Origin: CBDEGU01 sp965238045
GTDB lineage: Bacteria; Acidobacteriota; Terriglobia; Bryobacterales; UBA6623
DNA length: 64,000 nt
Reading direction: 5' to 3'
Assembly (NCBI GenBank): GCA_965238045.1
Contig: CBDEGU010000011.1
Coordinates: 806,001 to 870,000, forward strand
Below are positions 63,795 through 64,000 of this stretch, in pieces. The notes beneath the pieces were generated by a model that saw nothing but the letters and a program-made list of their open reading frames with translations, did no database searches and was not told the origin of the DNA. The number at the start of each line of letters is the position of its first letter. Within the stretch, counting starts at the first letter, position 1. The position numbers and the translations under genes are program-made.

Positions 63795-64000
63795 TCACTC
63801 CCTCCACCCGGCAATTGACAGCACGGGCGCGTGCGGGCGTCCTACGACGGCCACGATGATGTTCTTGGCTCCACACTCAAAGCAGCGAACGATCCACTGG
63901 CCAGCCTCGGGTTCGGCTGGCGCTCGCAGTGGTCGATGGCAGTTTTTGCACGTGGGGTTGTTGACTCGTTCCCGGACGGGAACGAGTCCTGATGGTTGGG
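63795..64000 (-). CDS. zinc-ribbon protein, partial (5' end outside the window)
   Basis: On the minus strand an open frame enters from the right edge and ends at TGA 63797-63795. It encodes at least 67 residues with a zinc ribbon, CKNCHRPLRAP...VRCFECGAKN (two CxxC pairs about 24 residues apart). It ends VLSIAGWRE. The codon pattern and paired Cys make it a real gene. Function unknown. Between its stop and the FkbM gene start (63575-63794) nothing is seen. Confidence 0.6.
   Translation of the reverse strand, partial: QPSGLVPVRERVNNPTCKNCHRPLRAPAEPEAGQWIVRCFECGAKNIIVAVVGRPHAPVLSIAGWRE

Overview
The window is 64 kb of GC-rich bacterial DNA. Gene content points to an uncultured Acidobacteriota lineage close to Bryobacterales: Tat-exported DHDPS-family proteins, a Tat-exported sialidase, a DUF1501 protein, a MoxR/DUF58/VWA/DUF4159 cluster and a secreted FkbM protein. 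Planctomycetota or Verrucomicrobiota share many of these families and cannot be excluded from sequence alone. No rRNA, tRNA, CRISPR array or replication origin was recognised.

Region 1 (1-10.2 kb) is a decaying accessory island. It holds a two-gene module (lysine-tailed protein with an in-frame amber codon, plus a HEPN-like protein). Next is a NACHT (STAND) ATPase gene of the kind used in antiphage defence, cut in two by a 1037-bp IS1595-family element. Two more copies of that IS follow, then an archaeal-type (type II) GAPDH gene with an amber codon four residues before its catalytic cysteine, and a methyltransferase. Four copies of an intergenic repeat are scattered through the region, and two of them bracket the NACHT gene.

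Region 2 (10.2-27.7 kb) is largely housekeeping: an APC permease, a small cytochrome c, a Spy/CpxP-like protein, dUTPase, and a complete Na+-translocating NADH:quinone oxidoreductase operon (nqrABCDEF) with its maturation genes apbE (FMN transferase) and nqrM (iron delivery). nqrC and nqrD are linked by a 17-bp tandem repeat that forms a chain of three overlapping six-codon micro-ORFs. Exported DHDPS-like proteins, a sialidase-like protein and a tandem universal stress protein follow.

Region 3 (27.7-42.2 kb) is one long minus-strand operon: DUF4159 protein, VWA/glutamine-amidotransferase-like membrane protein, caspase-like protein lacking the usual Cys, TPR metallopeptidase, MoxR AAA+ ATPase, DUF58, BatA-like VWA protein, and a 1316-residue membrane-anchored coiled-coil protein.

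Region 4 (42.2-61.1 kb) holds a carbamoyltransferase gene whose 5' part is duplicated and frameshifted, its SxtJ partner, cysteine desulfurase, MurJ-like flippase, cupin, zinc-ribbon protein, a leucine-rich-repeat protein, a bactofilin-like membrane protein, DUF1501, an M1 aminopeptidase lipoprotein, and a small metabolic cluster (MetE-like, nucleotidyltransferase, organophosphate antiporter, 2-hydroxyacid dehydrogenase).

Region 5 (61.1-64 kb) has a fourth IS copy without a target duplication, an ankyrin-FkbM lipoprotein gene broken near its 3' end, and the 3' part of a zinc-ribbon gene running off the window.

Broken genes (lysine-tail protein, NACHT, GAPDH, carbamoyltransferase, FkbM) lie near mobile or duplicated DNA, while the core operons look intact.
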